From the NCBI GenBank assembly GCA_900321365.1, contig ONVT01000098.1, forward strand, positions 1-17,018: a DNA stretch of 17,018 nucleotides, given 5' to 3'. The notes beneath the pieces are model-generated. The model saw only the letters and a list, made by a program, of their open reading frames with translations. It had not been told where the DNA came from and ran no database searches. Positions 1 through 7,078 of this stretch are shown here, piece after piece. The translations under genes and the position numbers were made by a program. The DNA is from an uncultured Eubacteriales bacterium (GTDB lineage: Bacteria; Bacillota_A; Clostridia; Lachnospirales; Lachnospiraceae). Each line of letters begins with the position of its first letter. The first letter of the stretch is position 1.

Positions 1-1
1 G

Positions 2-163
2 GGTGTGGCTTGTTACCCATACGGCATAAAGCATTGTGCGATTCGAAGCCAACTGTGGTACACTTGGTCTGAAGGCATCATCCACCGCAGCGCTGCGGTA
101 CATATCCTGCCTGCAGCTCCTGAGAAAAGAGACTTAGTCAAAGTACATTTCTTCGAAATGTGA
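2..163 (+). CDS. Possible 3' end of an unknown plus-strand gene (partial)
   Basis: One plus-strand frame is open from the window edge (base 2) to a TGA at 161-163, giving 53 residues with no start inside the window. The stop sits 10 bases before the ATG of the next gene and overlaps the G-rich start of its ribosome site, which is a typical operon junction. Against it: a run of this length is open by chance in perhaps one case in ten, and the codons (ATA, CGA, TTA, GTA, AGA) are unlike the GC-rich third positions of the other genes. The peptide ends in HFFEM and matches no family I recognise. The stretch also holds a perfect 16-bp palindrome (84-99) and a 7-bp hairpin with a 3-nt loop (145-161), so a structured untranslated leader or small RNA is an equally fair reading. 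Confidence 0.3.
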   Translation, partial: GVACYPYGIKHCAIRSQLWYTWSEGIIHRSAAVHILPAAPEKRDLVKVHFFEM

Positions 164-173
164 GGAGGAATAC

Positions 174-419
174 ATGGATAAGCTGAAACGAATCATGGCA
201 CTTCTGGGAGTGATACTCGTCGCCGGGATCTGGATCGCCACCTTCATCATCGGTGTGACAGGAGGATCGAAACAACTGCTGACCGCGTTCCTTGTCCTGT
301 CTGTCGTCGTCCCGGTCCTGATTTACGCGATTCTCCTCATCGCCCGCACTGTCTCCGGCAGGAGCGCGACCGATATCATCGATGAGGCAGTCAGGGATGG
401 CCGGATAAAAAAGGAATAA
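174..419 (+). CDS. Small two-helix membrane protein, function unknown
   Basis: An 81-residue protein beginning MDKLKRIMALLG. A strong ribosome site (GAGGAGG, 162-168) lies 5 bases before the ATG, which fixes the start. Two hydrophobic segments at about residues 8-28 and 34-58 predict a helical hairpin in the membrane. The N-terminus is positively charged and the roughly 20-residue C-terminal tail is charged and hydrophilic (ending GRIKKE). I do not recognise the family. It is the only clear plus-strand gene and converges with the membrane-protein genes downstream of purA, with 34 bp between the stop codons. It may be the last gene of an operon lying mostly to the left of the window. The gene call is well supported; nothing in the sequence indicates a function. 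Confidence 0.75.
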   Translation: MDKLKRIMALLGVILVAGIWIATFIIGVTGGSKQLLTAFLVLSVVVPVLIYAILLIARTVSGRSATDIIDEAVRDGRIKKE

Positions 420-439
420 AGAGCACGCTGTGATGGCTC
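407..439 (-). terminator. Weak candidate terminator between convergent genes
   Basis: On the minus strand, after the stop of the membrane-protein gene, a short GAGC/GCTC stem (arms 436-439 and 421-424, loop 11 nt) is followed by a T-rich run (TTTATTCC then TTTTTT, ending at 407). The stem is only 4 bp and the T run lies inside the 3' end of the convergent small gene, so this is a weak intrinsic terminator at best. Confidence 0.22.
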
Positions 440-453
440 ACGGAGGCGGTTTC

Positions 454-1467
454 TCAGACGCCGTACCGGAAGATCGTATATCCCGCGACAACTCCGACCT
501 GCGTGCATCCGGCGTTTACCAGGAAGCCTCCGTTGGCCAGGTGTTCCTCCACGACCAGATACTGCGTGCCGGTTTTGTCCATCGCGTCCCGGAAAGCCTC
601 CGTCGTTATCTCCGGATCTCTTCCGTACATCGCGTCCAGGATGATCTTGCGCCGCATATACTTTTTGTTCTTTTCGCTGTAGCTGATTCCCGTCGACGTA
701 TTGCCCTCATAGAAAAGCCGGAGATTCCGGTTGAAGAGCAGACGGATCGTGGGATCGTACTGGCGCACAGCGAATTCGATGCTGTAGGGAAAAACGCAGA
801 GCGGGAACTGCGCAGCCTCCCTTTTCAGCCATTTGGTTGAAGTCCGGTCTGTAGTTCTTTCCAGTCTTTCCACGGCTTTCAGGTACGACTGCGTCTGCTC
901 ATAGTCTTTATGGATCGCGTCACACACCACCGGAACCGCGCCGTCAACCTTATATACATTGTCGGGAATCCGCACGTTCGGTATGCCGGGGTTGAGCGGC
1001 ATCACAAACGCCAGCCCCGCGGCAATGAGGGCAAATGCCCCCGCCTGCAGCACTTTCCTGCGCACGGATCCGACAGCCCTGGCCAGCCAGTAAGCCGCTC
1101 CGAAAGTAATCGGAAGGATCCAGAAGAACCGGTAATACACCGTGGTCATCCCGAATTTTGGGATCAGGTACCTTACCAGGAACGGGTTCATGACCGTCAC
1201 GAGGCAAAAGAGAACGATACTCAGGAACATCCATGTCACGGAGGATGCATCCGGAAGCGGACTGTCCTCATATTTTTCCGGGACATACTCCCTTGCGTCC
1301 ACAACCTCAAGTTCCGCTTCCTTTTCCTTTTTGAAAACGGAAAACAGAATCCCCGCAACAATCCCCGCAGCAAAGATCAGCAGAATCGGCCAGGATCTGC
1401 CGAGGTATTCCCTCAGGCAGGCCCACACAAAGGTGAGGCCGTATTCTTTTATCGTAATTCCCGCCAT
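454..1467 (-). CDS. C-terminal part of a GT-C/DUF6077-like membrane protein (separate gene or broken half)
   Basis: A 337-residue reading from ATG 1467, which has GGAGG (1474-1478) just upstream. The frame stays open to 1758, but the extra N-terminal residues are not membrane-like. Predicted membrane segments: about 26-44, 77-95, 113-131 and 138-157. The motif around residues 94-120 (MNPFLVRYLIP, then YYRFFWILPI) recalls the membrane core of Clostridial DUF6077-type proteins. The C-terminal 150 or so residues are soluble and end in a beta-rich stretch (TQYLVVEEHL to AGYTIFRYG), as in many GT-C glycosyltransferase-like proteins. The upstream gene ends 41 bases earlier in another frame and looks like the matching N-terminal half. 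The ORF is real, but whether it is translated alone, by reinitiation, or only as a fusion lost here by frameshift cannot be settled by eye. The substrate is unknown. Confidence 0.6.
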   Translation of the reverse strand: MAGITIKEYGLTFVWACLREYLGRSWPILLIFAAGIVAGILFSVFKKEKEAELEVVDAREYVPEKYEDSPLPDASSVTWMFLSIVLFCLVTVMNPFLVRYLIPKFGMTTVYYRFFWILPITFGAAYWLARAVGSVRRKVLQAGAFALIAAGLAFVMPLNPGIPNVRIPDNVYKVDGAVPVVCDAIHKDYEQTQSYLKAVERLERTTDRTSTKWLKREAAQFPLCVFPYSIEFAVRQYDPTIRLLFNRNLRLFYEGNTSTGISYSEKNKKYMRRKIILDAMYGRDPEITTEAFRDAMDKTGTQYLVVEEHLANGGFLVNAGCTQVGVVAGYTIFRYGV

Positions 1468-1508
1468 CACTTTCCTCCGTCCGTAAACGTATCCGGCCTG
1501 ACTGTCTC

Positions 1509-2630
1509 CTACTTCCTCCATGTATTGAGGATGATTGTCCCATGCTGGACCAGGTAATAGATCACACCCCAGGCAAAAACCGGAGTACAGGCGCCCAGAA
1601 GCGGAAGAAGGCCGGACCATTTCCCCCGGATTGCAATCAGGGGAAGAAGCGCCGTCAGGCACAGCACCAGCGCCATGACGCTGCTCGCGGAGAAGCATAC
1701 CGCCGCCGCCATGACCCAGAACAGGCCTCGCATCGGATCCTCGGCCATCTCCCGCCACAGTCCGACGCAGACGGCAAGGACAGCAGGGATCACGACATTT
1801 ACAATCAGGGCCTTTCCCTCATAGGAACGTGTGTATAGAAAGATTCCGGGCATATAGATCGTAGATGAGAGCAGATTCAGCACGGCCACCATCACAACGA
1901 ACAGATCCGCCCTCCTGCGGCTGTAGGATCCGGGCCGGTTCTTAATAGAACGGATCTTCCCTCCCCTCTCCTCATGATCCGGGAACAGGGCAAGGCCCAG
2001 GGAATAGACGCTGATGAAGCTCATGATCACGTTGATCGCGCTCATGACGCTGCGCGCCTGCACGATGACAGGAAGTCCTGAGAAAAGTGAGCTGATCACC
2101 GCGTTGTGGTACGGATAGCAGTTCAGCGCATATCTTGCCTTGAAACGGATGATCTTCTCGCCGGTCGACGGATCAAAACGGCCTATGGTGTTCGTGGCAA
2201 GGGCTGTGGACGCAGTCCCGACATACCACCCGGAATCCGCGGAGGCGTCATAGTAAAGTACGACGAACGCCACCGACGCGGCAAGCACTGCAATAAGCAC
2301 GGCAATGGCAAAACCGTGCAGCTTCAGCCGGTAGCGCAGGGAATTCATGGACATGCTCCAGCTGCGATAACCACAGTATATTCCCAGCAGGATCGCTCCT
2401 CCCATGAACACAGCCATGATCAGCGCGAGCGTGCGAAGCGGGACAAGGGTCACCTCACATATCAGGCAGATCACCTCGAAGAAGCCGAAATAGACAAAGT
2501 ATCCCAGAAGCGCCGCACGGCTCAGGGAGTATTCTTCCCTGCCGCGGATCTTCAGGACGACGGATCCCAGGCACAGGAACACGAACATCTGCACCACAAG
2601 GGCTGCCGCCGAGAGCAGCAGTATCTTCAT
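1509..2630 (-). CDS. Polytopic membrane protein, N-terminal part of a GT-C/DUF6077-like protein
   Basis: A 373-residue integral membrane protein. I place the start at ATG 2630 (MKILLLSAAALV). A longer reading from 2651 would overlap purA, while ATG 2630 has AAGGAGG at a good distance. That ribosome site lies inside the last codons of purA, and only 2 bp separate the purA stop from this ATG, so translation is probably coupled. Predicted membrane segments include about 2-26, 40-62, 66-86, 107-127 and 196-216, with more to the end. Between helices 4 and 5, after ASADSGWYVGTA (129-140), comes a hydrophilic loop with RFDPSTGEKI; acidic loops in this place are typical of GT-C-fold glycosyltransferases. 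The protein stops abruptly after a helix (ending LNTWRK), and the next ORF carries a plausible continuation. It is therefore probably a split or frameshifted gene. The exact enzymatic role is unknown. Confidence 0.65.
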   Translation of the reverse strand: MKILLLSAAALVVQMFVFLCLGSVVLKIRGREEYSLSRAALLGYFVYFGFFEVICLICEVTLVPLRTLALIMAVFMGGAILLGIYCGYRSWSMSMNSLRYRLKLHGFAIAVLIAVLAASVAFVVLYYDASADSGWYVGTASTALATNTIGRFDPSTGEKIIRFKARYALNCYPYHNAVISSLFSGLPVIVQARSVMSAINVIMSFISVYSLGLALFPDHEERGGKIRSIKNRPGSYSRRRADLFVVMVAVLNLLSSTIYMPGIFLYTRSYEGKALIVNVVIPAVLAVCVGLWREMAEDPMRGLFWVMAAAVCFSASSVMALVLCLTALLPLIAIRGKWSGLLPLLGACTPVFAWGVIYYLVQHGTIILNTWRK

Positions 2631-2632
2631 GT

Positions 2633-3931
2633 TCAGGCCTCCTTCAGGCACCCGGCGTTTCTGTATATGATATCCTCCCTGCCGGGGCCATTCGAGATCA
2701 TGGTGACCGGGAAGCCGATCTGGCCCTCGATAAACTCGATGTACTTCCTGCAGTTTTCCGGAAGCTCCTCATACCTGCGGATACCACGGATGTCGCATTT
2801 CCATCCCGGGAGGGTTGTCCACACCGGCTTTGCCTTCTTCAGGCCGGGAGTTGTCGGGAATTCTTTTGTCCTGATGTTATCGATCTCATACTCCGTGCAG
2901 ACCGGTATCTCATCCAGGTATCCGAGGGCATCGACAACCGTCAGAGCGACATCTGTCGCCCCCTGCATCCGGCAGCCGTACCGCGACGCGACTACGTCAT
3001 ACCAGCCCACTCTCCTCGGACGGCCTGTCGTAGCGCCGTACTCTCCGCCGTCTCCGCCGCGCTGTCTCAGTTCCTGCGCCTCTTCACCGAAGATCTCTGA
3101 CACGAATTCTCCCGCGCCGACCGATGAGGAATACGCCTTCGTTACTGTGATGATCTTCTCGATCGAATACGGGGCAATCCCGGCCCCGATCGCGCCATAG
3201 CCTGCCAGTGTCGGGGAGGATGTCACCATCGGATAGATCCCGTGGTCGGGATCCTTCATCGTCCCGAGCTGTCCCTCCAGGAGAATCCCCTTTCCCTCAC
3301 TGACCGCCTGCTGCAGAAAGGAGGCTGTATCCGTGACATACGGCGCAGCCATGTCCCGGTACTCATGCAGCTCTTCCATCAGGTCTTCCTTTTTGAGGAG
3401 CTCCCTGTGGTAGAGATGCTCCAGGAGGACATTTTTCAATGCGCAGACTCTCTCCGCCTTTTCCTCCAGGATCTCATCGTCAAAGAGCTCGCAGACCTGG
3501 AATCCGATTTTGGCATACTTGTCGGAGAAGAAGGGCGCTATCCCGGACTTTGTCGATCCGAAGGACTTTCCTCCCAGGCGTTCCTCTTCATAGGCATCGA
3601 AGTTGATGTGATAGCTCATGACGATCTGCGCGCGGTCGGAGATCAGGACACGGGGCTTCGGAACGCCCCTCTTTACAAGAGAATCAATCTCCTTCACGAC
3701 AAGAGGGATGTTCAGCGCGACGCCGTTTCCAAGCACATTTGTGCACTCCGGATGGCACACACCGCTCGGCAGGGTGTGAAGCGCGAACTTGCCGTAGCTG
3801 TTCACGATGGTGTGCCCCGCGTTCGCGCCCCCCTGATAACGGACAACGATGTCCGCGCGGTCTGCAAGTGTGTCGACGATCTTTCCTTTTCCCTCGTCAC
3901 CCCAGTTGGCTCCAACTACCGCCTGTACCAT
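2633..3931 (-). CDS. purA: Adenylosuccinate synthetase
   Basis: A 432-residue cytosolic enzyme that joins IMP and aspartate using GTP to make adenylosuccinate, the first step from IMP to AMP. The N-terminus MVQAVVGANWGDEGKGK carries the family P-loop signature GDEGKGK (11-17) with catalytic Asp12; His40 sits in GGANAGHT. FALHTLPSGV (49-58) and GATTGRPRRVGW further on are also family-typical. Length is normal (about 430). The start is fixed by CTCCTT-complement AAGGAG at 3938-3943, six bases before ATG 3931. It follows purB by 38 bp on the same strand, and the two enzymes act in sequence, so an operon is near certain. Its last codons carry the ribosome site for the downstream membrane protein. 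No sign of damage. Confidence 0.97.
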   Translation of the reverse strand: MVQAVVGANWGDEGKGKIVDTLADRADIVVRYQGGANAGHTIVNSYGKFALHTLPSGVCHPECTNVLGNGVALNIPLVVKEIDSLVKRGVPKPRVLISDRAQIVMSYHINFDAYEEERLGGKSFGSTKSGIAPFFSDKYAKIGFQVCELFDDEILEEKAERVCALKNVLLEHLYHRELLKKEDLMEELHEYRDMAAPYVTDTASFLQQAVSEGKGILLEGQLGTMKDPDHGIYPMVTSSPTLAGYGAIGAGIAPYSIEKIITVTKAYSSSVGAGEFVSEIFGEEAQELRQRGGDGGEYGATTGRPRRVGWYDVVASRYGCRMQGATDVALTVVDALGYLDEIPVCTEYEIDNIRTKEFPTTPGLKKAKPVWTTLPGWKCDIRGIRRYEELPENCRKYIEFIEGQIGFPVTMISNGPGREDIIYRNAGCLKEA

Positions 3932-3969
3932 ACCTCTCTCCTTCCTTTCATCACAGATGTATCCGTTGT

Positions 3970-5403
3970 TCAGACCGTGATATCCGCTTCCAGTCCCAGG
4001 TCATCCCTGTGGGATATCAGCACCGGTTTTACTTCCTCCTCCAGGTATTTTTCAACCTGGCGCGGCGCCCTGCCGACATATTTTGAGGGATCCATGGACT
4101 GTTCCAGCTCCTCCCGGGTCTGGGGGAACGCCGGATCCTCCGCGATCAGATCGAGCAGGTTGTTGTCCCTGCCTTCCTCTTTTACAACCCGGCCCGCCTC
4201 CATGGAGAGCGTGCGGATCTTCTCATGCATCTCCTGCCGGTCTCCTCCGGCCTTCACCGCGTCCATCATGATGTTCTCTGTCGCCATGAAGGGAAGCTCC
4301 GCCCTCAGGTGGCGGTCGATGACCTTCGGATAAACCTTCAGTCCGTCGGTAACATTCATGCACAGGTCCAGGATCCCGTCGAGGGCGAGAAAACCTTCGG
4401 CGATGGACAGTCTCCGGTTTGCGGAGTCATCCAGCGTGCGCTCGAACCACTGCACGGAACTGGTGACGGCCGGATTGAGCGCATCAACCATGACATAACG
4501 GGACAGGGAAGCGATGCGCTCGCTCCTCATCGGATTGCGTTTATAGGCCATGGCACTCGATCCGATCTGGTTTTTTTCAAAGGGTTCCTCCACTTCCTTG
4601 AGGTGCTGGAGGAGACGGATGTCATTTGACATCTTGTGAGCGCTGCAGGCAGTCTGCGCGACCACATTCAGGACACGCGCGTCAACCTTGCGGGAATAAG
4701 TCTGCCCCGACACCGGGTAGCACGCCGCGAAGCCCATCTTCTGCGCAATCATCGGATCGATCCGGTCCACTTTCTCCTGATCCTGATCAAACAGTTCGAG
4801 GAAGGAAGCCTGTGTCCCGGTGGTGCCCTTGGAGCCGAGGAGCTTCAGAGAACCAAGGACATATTCGATATCCTCCAGGTCCATCATGAATTCATGGATC
4901 CAGAGCGTCGCCCTCTTCCCGACAGTAGTCGGCTGGGCCGGCTGAAAATGCGTAAACGCAAGCGTCGGAAGATCTTTGTATTCCCGGGCAAAAGCGGCAA
5001 GGCGGGCGATGACATTTACCACCTTCCGGCGGACCAGTGTCAGCGCGTCGCGCATGATGATGATGTCCGTGTTGTCGCCCACATATGCGCTGGTTGCGCC
5101 GAGATGGATGATGCCCTTCGCCTTCGGGCACTGGAGGCCGTAGGCGTAGACATGGCTCATAACATCATGCCTGACGAGCTTCTCCCTCTCCCGGGCATCC
5201 TCATAGTTGATGTCGTCCTGATGAGCGCGCATCTCATCGATCTGTTCCTGCGTGATGTTCAGGCCCAGCTCCTTCTCTGTCTCAGCCAGCGCGATCCAGA
5301 GCTTTCTCCAGGTGCGGAACTTTTTATTCTGGGAGAAAAGGTACTGCATCTGCTTCGAAGCGTATCGCTGTGACAGGGGGCTGGTGTATCCGTCGTAGTT
5401 CAT
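3970..5403 (-). CDS. purB: Adenylosuccinate lyase
   Basis: A 477-residue member of the fumarase/aspartase superfamily. It removes fumarate from SAICAR in IMP synthesis and from adenylosuccinate to form AMP. I chose ATG 5403 (MNYDGYTSPLSQRYAS) because GGAGGA at 5411-5416 sits 7 bases upstream; an in-frame GTG at 5427 has no such site. Visible motifs: HDVMSHV (79-85), HLGATSAYVGDN (100-111), THFQPAQPTT (151-160), and the superfamily signature loop GSSAMAYKRNP (281-291) with the catalytic serine. The length of about 480 fits the longer PurB subfamily found in many Clostridia and in eukaryotes rather than the roughly 430-residue Bacillus type. It lies 73 bp after purF and 38 bp before purA. Confidence 0.96.
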   Translation of the reverse strand: MNYDGYTSPLSQRYASKQMQYLFSQNKKFRTWRKLWIALAETEKELGLNITQEQIDEMRAHQDDINYEDAREREKLVRHDVMSHVYAYGLQCPKAKGIIHLGATSAYVGDNTDIIIMRDALTLVRRKVVNVIARLAAFAREYKDLPTLAFTHFQPAQPTTVGKRATLWIHEFMMDLEDIEYVLGSLKLLGSKGTTGTQASFLELFDQDQEKVDRIDPMIAQKMGFAACYPVSGQTYSRKVDARVLNVVAQTACSAHKMSNDIRLLQHLKEVEEPFEKNQIGSSAMAYKRNPMRSERIASLSRYVMVDALNPAVTSSVQWFERTLDDSANRRLSIAEGFLALDGILDLCMNVTDGLKVYPKVIDRHLRAELPFMATENIMMDAVKAGGDRQEMHEKIRTLSMEAGRVVKEEGRDNNLLDLIAEDPAFPQTREELEQSMDPSKYVGRAPRQVEKYLEEEVKPVLISHRDDLGLEADITV

Positions 5404-5476
5404 CTTATCATCCTCCGTGCCGTGCACCTGATCTTAAGGTGTCAAAAGCCGATTACGGATTGTTCCGCGTTCTTCT

Positions 5477-6937
5477 TCAGGGTTCATAGCTTCCCCGTAT
5501 GTCCTCGGTGGGCGGATCGATCGGGTAGATTCCGCTGAAGCAGCCGGTGCAAATCGGGAGTTCTTCCACAATCTGGCTCAGGCGCTCCATCTTCAGGTAC
5601 GCAAGACTGTCCGCTCCGATCACCTCACGGATCTCCTCCAGTGTACGTCCGTGTGCGATCAGCTGCTCCCTTTCGGGGATGTCGGTTCCGAAGTAGCACG
5701 GGTGCAGGAAAGGCGGCGAGCTGACTCTCATGTGAACCTGGGTGGCACCTGCCTCACGAAGCATACGGACGATGCGGTCACTGGTGGTGCCCCGCACAAT
5801 CGAGTCGTCAATCATCACGACCCGCTTTCCCTCGACAGCAGGACGCAGGGGGTTCAGCTTGACTCTCACCGCCGACTCCCGGCTCTGCTGGCCGGGTGTG
5901 ATAAATGTCCGTCCCACATATCCGTTCTTTACGAAGCCCTGCCCATAGGGAATCCCGCTCTCCATGCTGAATCCCAGCGCGGCGGCGCTCCCGGATTCCG
6001 GCACGCCTATGACCAGGTCCGCATCCACCGGACTGTCCTGGGCAAGAAACCTTCCCGCGAGGATTCTGGAATTGTATACCGACACTCTGTCAAGGACGGA
6101 ATCCGCCCTTCCGAAGTAGATATACTCGAAGATACACCGTGCTGTTTTTCCATAACGGATGCAGTGGCTGCGGTCGGAATGAAGCCCGTACCTCGGGCTG
6201 ATCGTCACGATCTCTCCCGGTTCCACATCCCGCACGAACTCGGCGCCGATGGTATCGAGGGCACAGGACTCGGATGCAAGGATCCACGCCTTTCCCCTCC
6301 TGCCGATGCAGAGCGGACGGAATCCAAAGGGATCCCTCACGCCGATGAGTTTTCTCGGGCTCATGATGATCAGGGAATAGGAGCCTCTGATCCGCTCCAT
6401 TGCCATCGATACGGCTTCCTCAACGGATCCGGTACTGACACGGGCACGGGCAATCTCGTAGGCAATCAGTTCGGAGTCCGTAGTGGTCTGGAAAATCGCA
6501 CCGGTACGGGAAAGCTCCTTCTTCAGCTGCGGGGAATTCACCAGATTGCCGTTGTGTGCCATGGCAAGGGTGCCCTTGAGATAGTGAAGGACAAGGGGCT
6601 GCGCATTTTCAATCGTACTTGCCCCCGCAGTCGAGTAACGCACATGGCCGACACCTATATCTCCGCATAGTGTGTCAAGATCATACTCATCAAAGTTTTC
6701 ATTGACCAGCCCCATGCCTTTGCGGCTCAGGACTCTTCCTTTCGGTCCCATGGTGTCACTCACCGCGATCCCGCAGCTCTCCTGTCCCCTGTGCTGGAGA
6801 GCAAGAAGCGCATAGTAAATCGTCGGGGCGACATTCTCATGGTCGGAGAAATCATACATGCCGAATACCCCGCACTCCTCGCGGGGTTCATCCAGGATCT
6901 CTCCAGCGTCAAATATTCCTGTTTCTGTTTTTCTCAA
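5477..6937 (-). CDS. purF: Amidophosphoribosyltransferase (glutamine PRPP amidotransferase)
   Basis: A 486-residue enzyme for the committed step of purine synthesis: PRPP plus glutamine gives phosphoribosylamine. I place the start at TTG 6937, with GGAGAGGA at 6945-6952 and 7 bases spacing; an upstream TTG at 6961 lacks a site. Residues 1-21 would be a propeptide cleaved to expose the N-terminal nucleophile Cys22 (EECGVFGMYD). The glutaminase domain shows LQHRGQES, GHVRYSTAG and NGNLVN. The PRTase domain has the PRPP loop VVMIDDSIVRGTT. Cysteines in ARCIFEY, HPCYFGTD and CTGCFSG match the ligands of the [4Fe-4S] cluster of the Bacillus-type enzyme, so this should be the oxygen-sensitive Fe-S form. 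It is the first gene of the purF-purB-purA cluster and lies 29 nt or so after its promoter. Confidence 0.96.
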   Translation of the reverse strand: MRKTETGIFDAGEILDEPREECGVFGMYDFSDHENVAPTIYYALLALQHRGQESCGIAVSDTMGPKGRVLSRKGMGLVNENFDEYDLDTLCGDIGVGHVRYSTAGASTIENAQPLVLHYLKGTLAMAHNGNLVNSPQLKKELSRTGAIFQTTTDSELIAYEIARARVSTGSVEEAVSMAMERIRGSYSLIIMSPRKLIGVRDPFGFRPLCIGRRGKAWILASESCALDTIGAEFVRDVEPGEIVTISPRYGLHSDRSHCIRYGKTARCIFEYIYFGRADSVLDRVSVYNSRILAGRFLAQDSPVDADLVIGVPESGSAAALGFSMESGIPYGQGFVKNGYVGRTFITPGQQSRESAVRVKLNPLRPAVEGKRVVMIDDSIVRGTTSDRIVRMLREAGATQVHMRVSSPPFLHPCYFGTDIPEREQLIAHGRTLEEIREVIGADSLAYLKMERLSQIVEELPICTGCFSGIYPIDPPTEDIRGSYEP

Positions 6938-6972
6938 GCTTTTTTCCTCTCCGGTCAGCAAAATACCTGTGC

Positions 6973-7001
6973 ATTATAGCCCATCGGTGCTTTCCGTGCA
7001 A
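6973..7001 (-). promoter_or_regulatory. Promoter of the purF-purB-purA operon
   Basis: Reading the minus strand, a TTGCAC -35 box (6996-7001) and a perfect TATAAT -10 box (6973-6978) are separated by exactly 17 bp. Transcription should start near 6966, leaving a leader of only about 29 nt before the TTG of purF. The leader is too short for a purine riboswitch, and I saw no PurBox-like CCGAAC repeat next to the promoter, so the mode of purine control is not evident from the sequence. Confidence 0.8.
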
Positions 7002-7021
7002 CAGATGACAACGGCTGAGAA

Positions 7022-7052
7022 CAGGGCTGCCGCTTTTAATGCGGCAGCCCTG
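7022..7052 (-). terminator. Strong hairpin terminator after gdhA
   Basis: A perfect 12-bp GC-rich stem (7022-7033 with 7041-7052, CAGGGCTGCCGC and its complement) closes a 7-nt A/T loop. It lies 26 bp past the gdhA stop and 20 bp before the purF -35 box, so it should end gdhA transcription and insulate the pur promoter. The T run after the stem is poor (TTCTC), so termination may be incomplete or helped by Rho or NusG. Confidence 0.7.
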
Positions 7053-7078
7053 CTGCTTTAACCCGGAAGTGAATAGAA

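Noticed and set aside
1..173. tmRNA, RNase P RNA, SRP RNA or 6S RNA at the left edge
   Set aside because: None of the conserved core motifs I know for these RNAs could be found in the stretch.
1509..1600. Programmed -1 frameshift joining the two membrane ORFs
   Set aside because: The frame relation fits -1, but the only run is GTTTTTG, which is not an X-XXY-YYZ heptamer in the right frame, and the peptide of the second frame upstream of the stop is not membrane-like.
2106..3200. A 364-codon plus-strand open frame opposite purA and the membrane gene
   Set aside because: It covers the junction of two well-supported minus-strand genes and gives a composition-biased, His/Gln/Arg-rich peptide typical of an antisense shadow.
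5651..6670. A 339-codon plus-strand open frame opposite purF
   Set aside because: purF is unmistakable on the minus strand; the antisense peptide shows no recognisable motif and no ribosome site of note.
6937..7001. Purine riboswitch or PurBox control of the pur operon
   Set aside because: The predicted leader is about 29 nt, too short for an aptamer, and no CCGAAC-type direct repeats were seen near the promoter.
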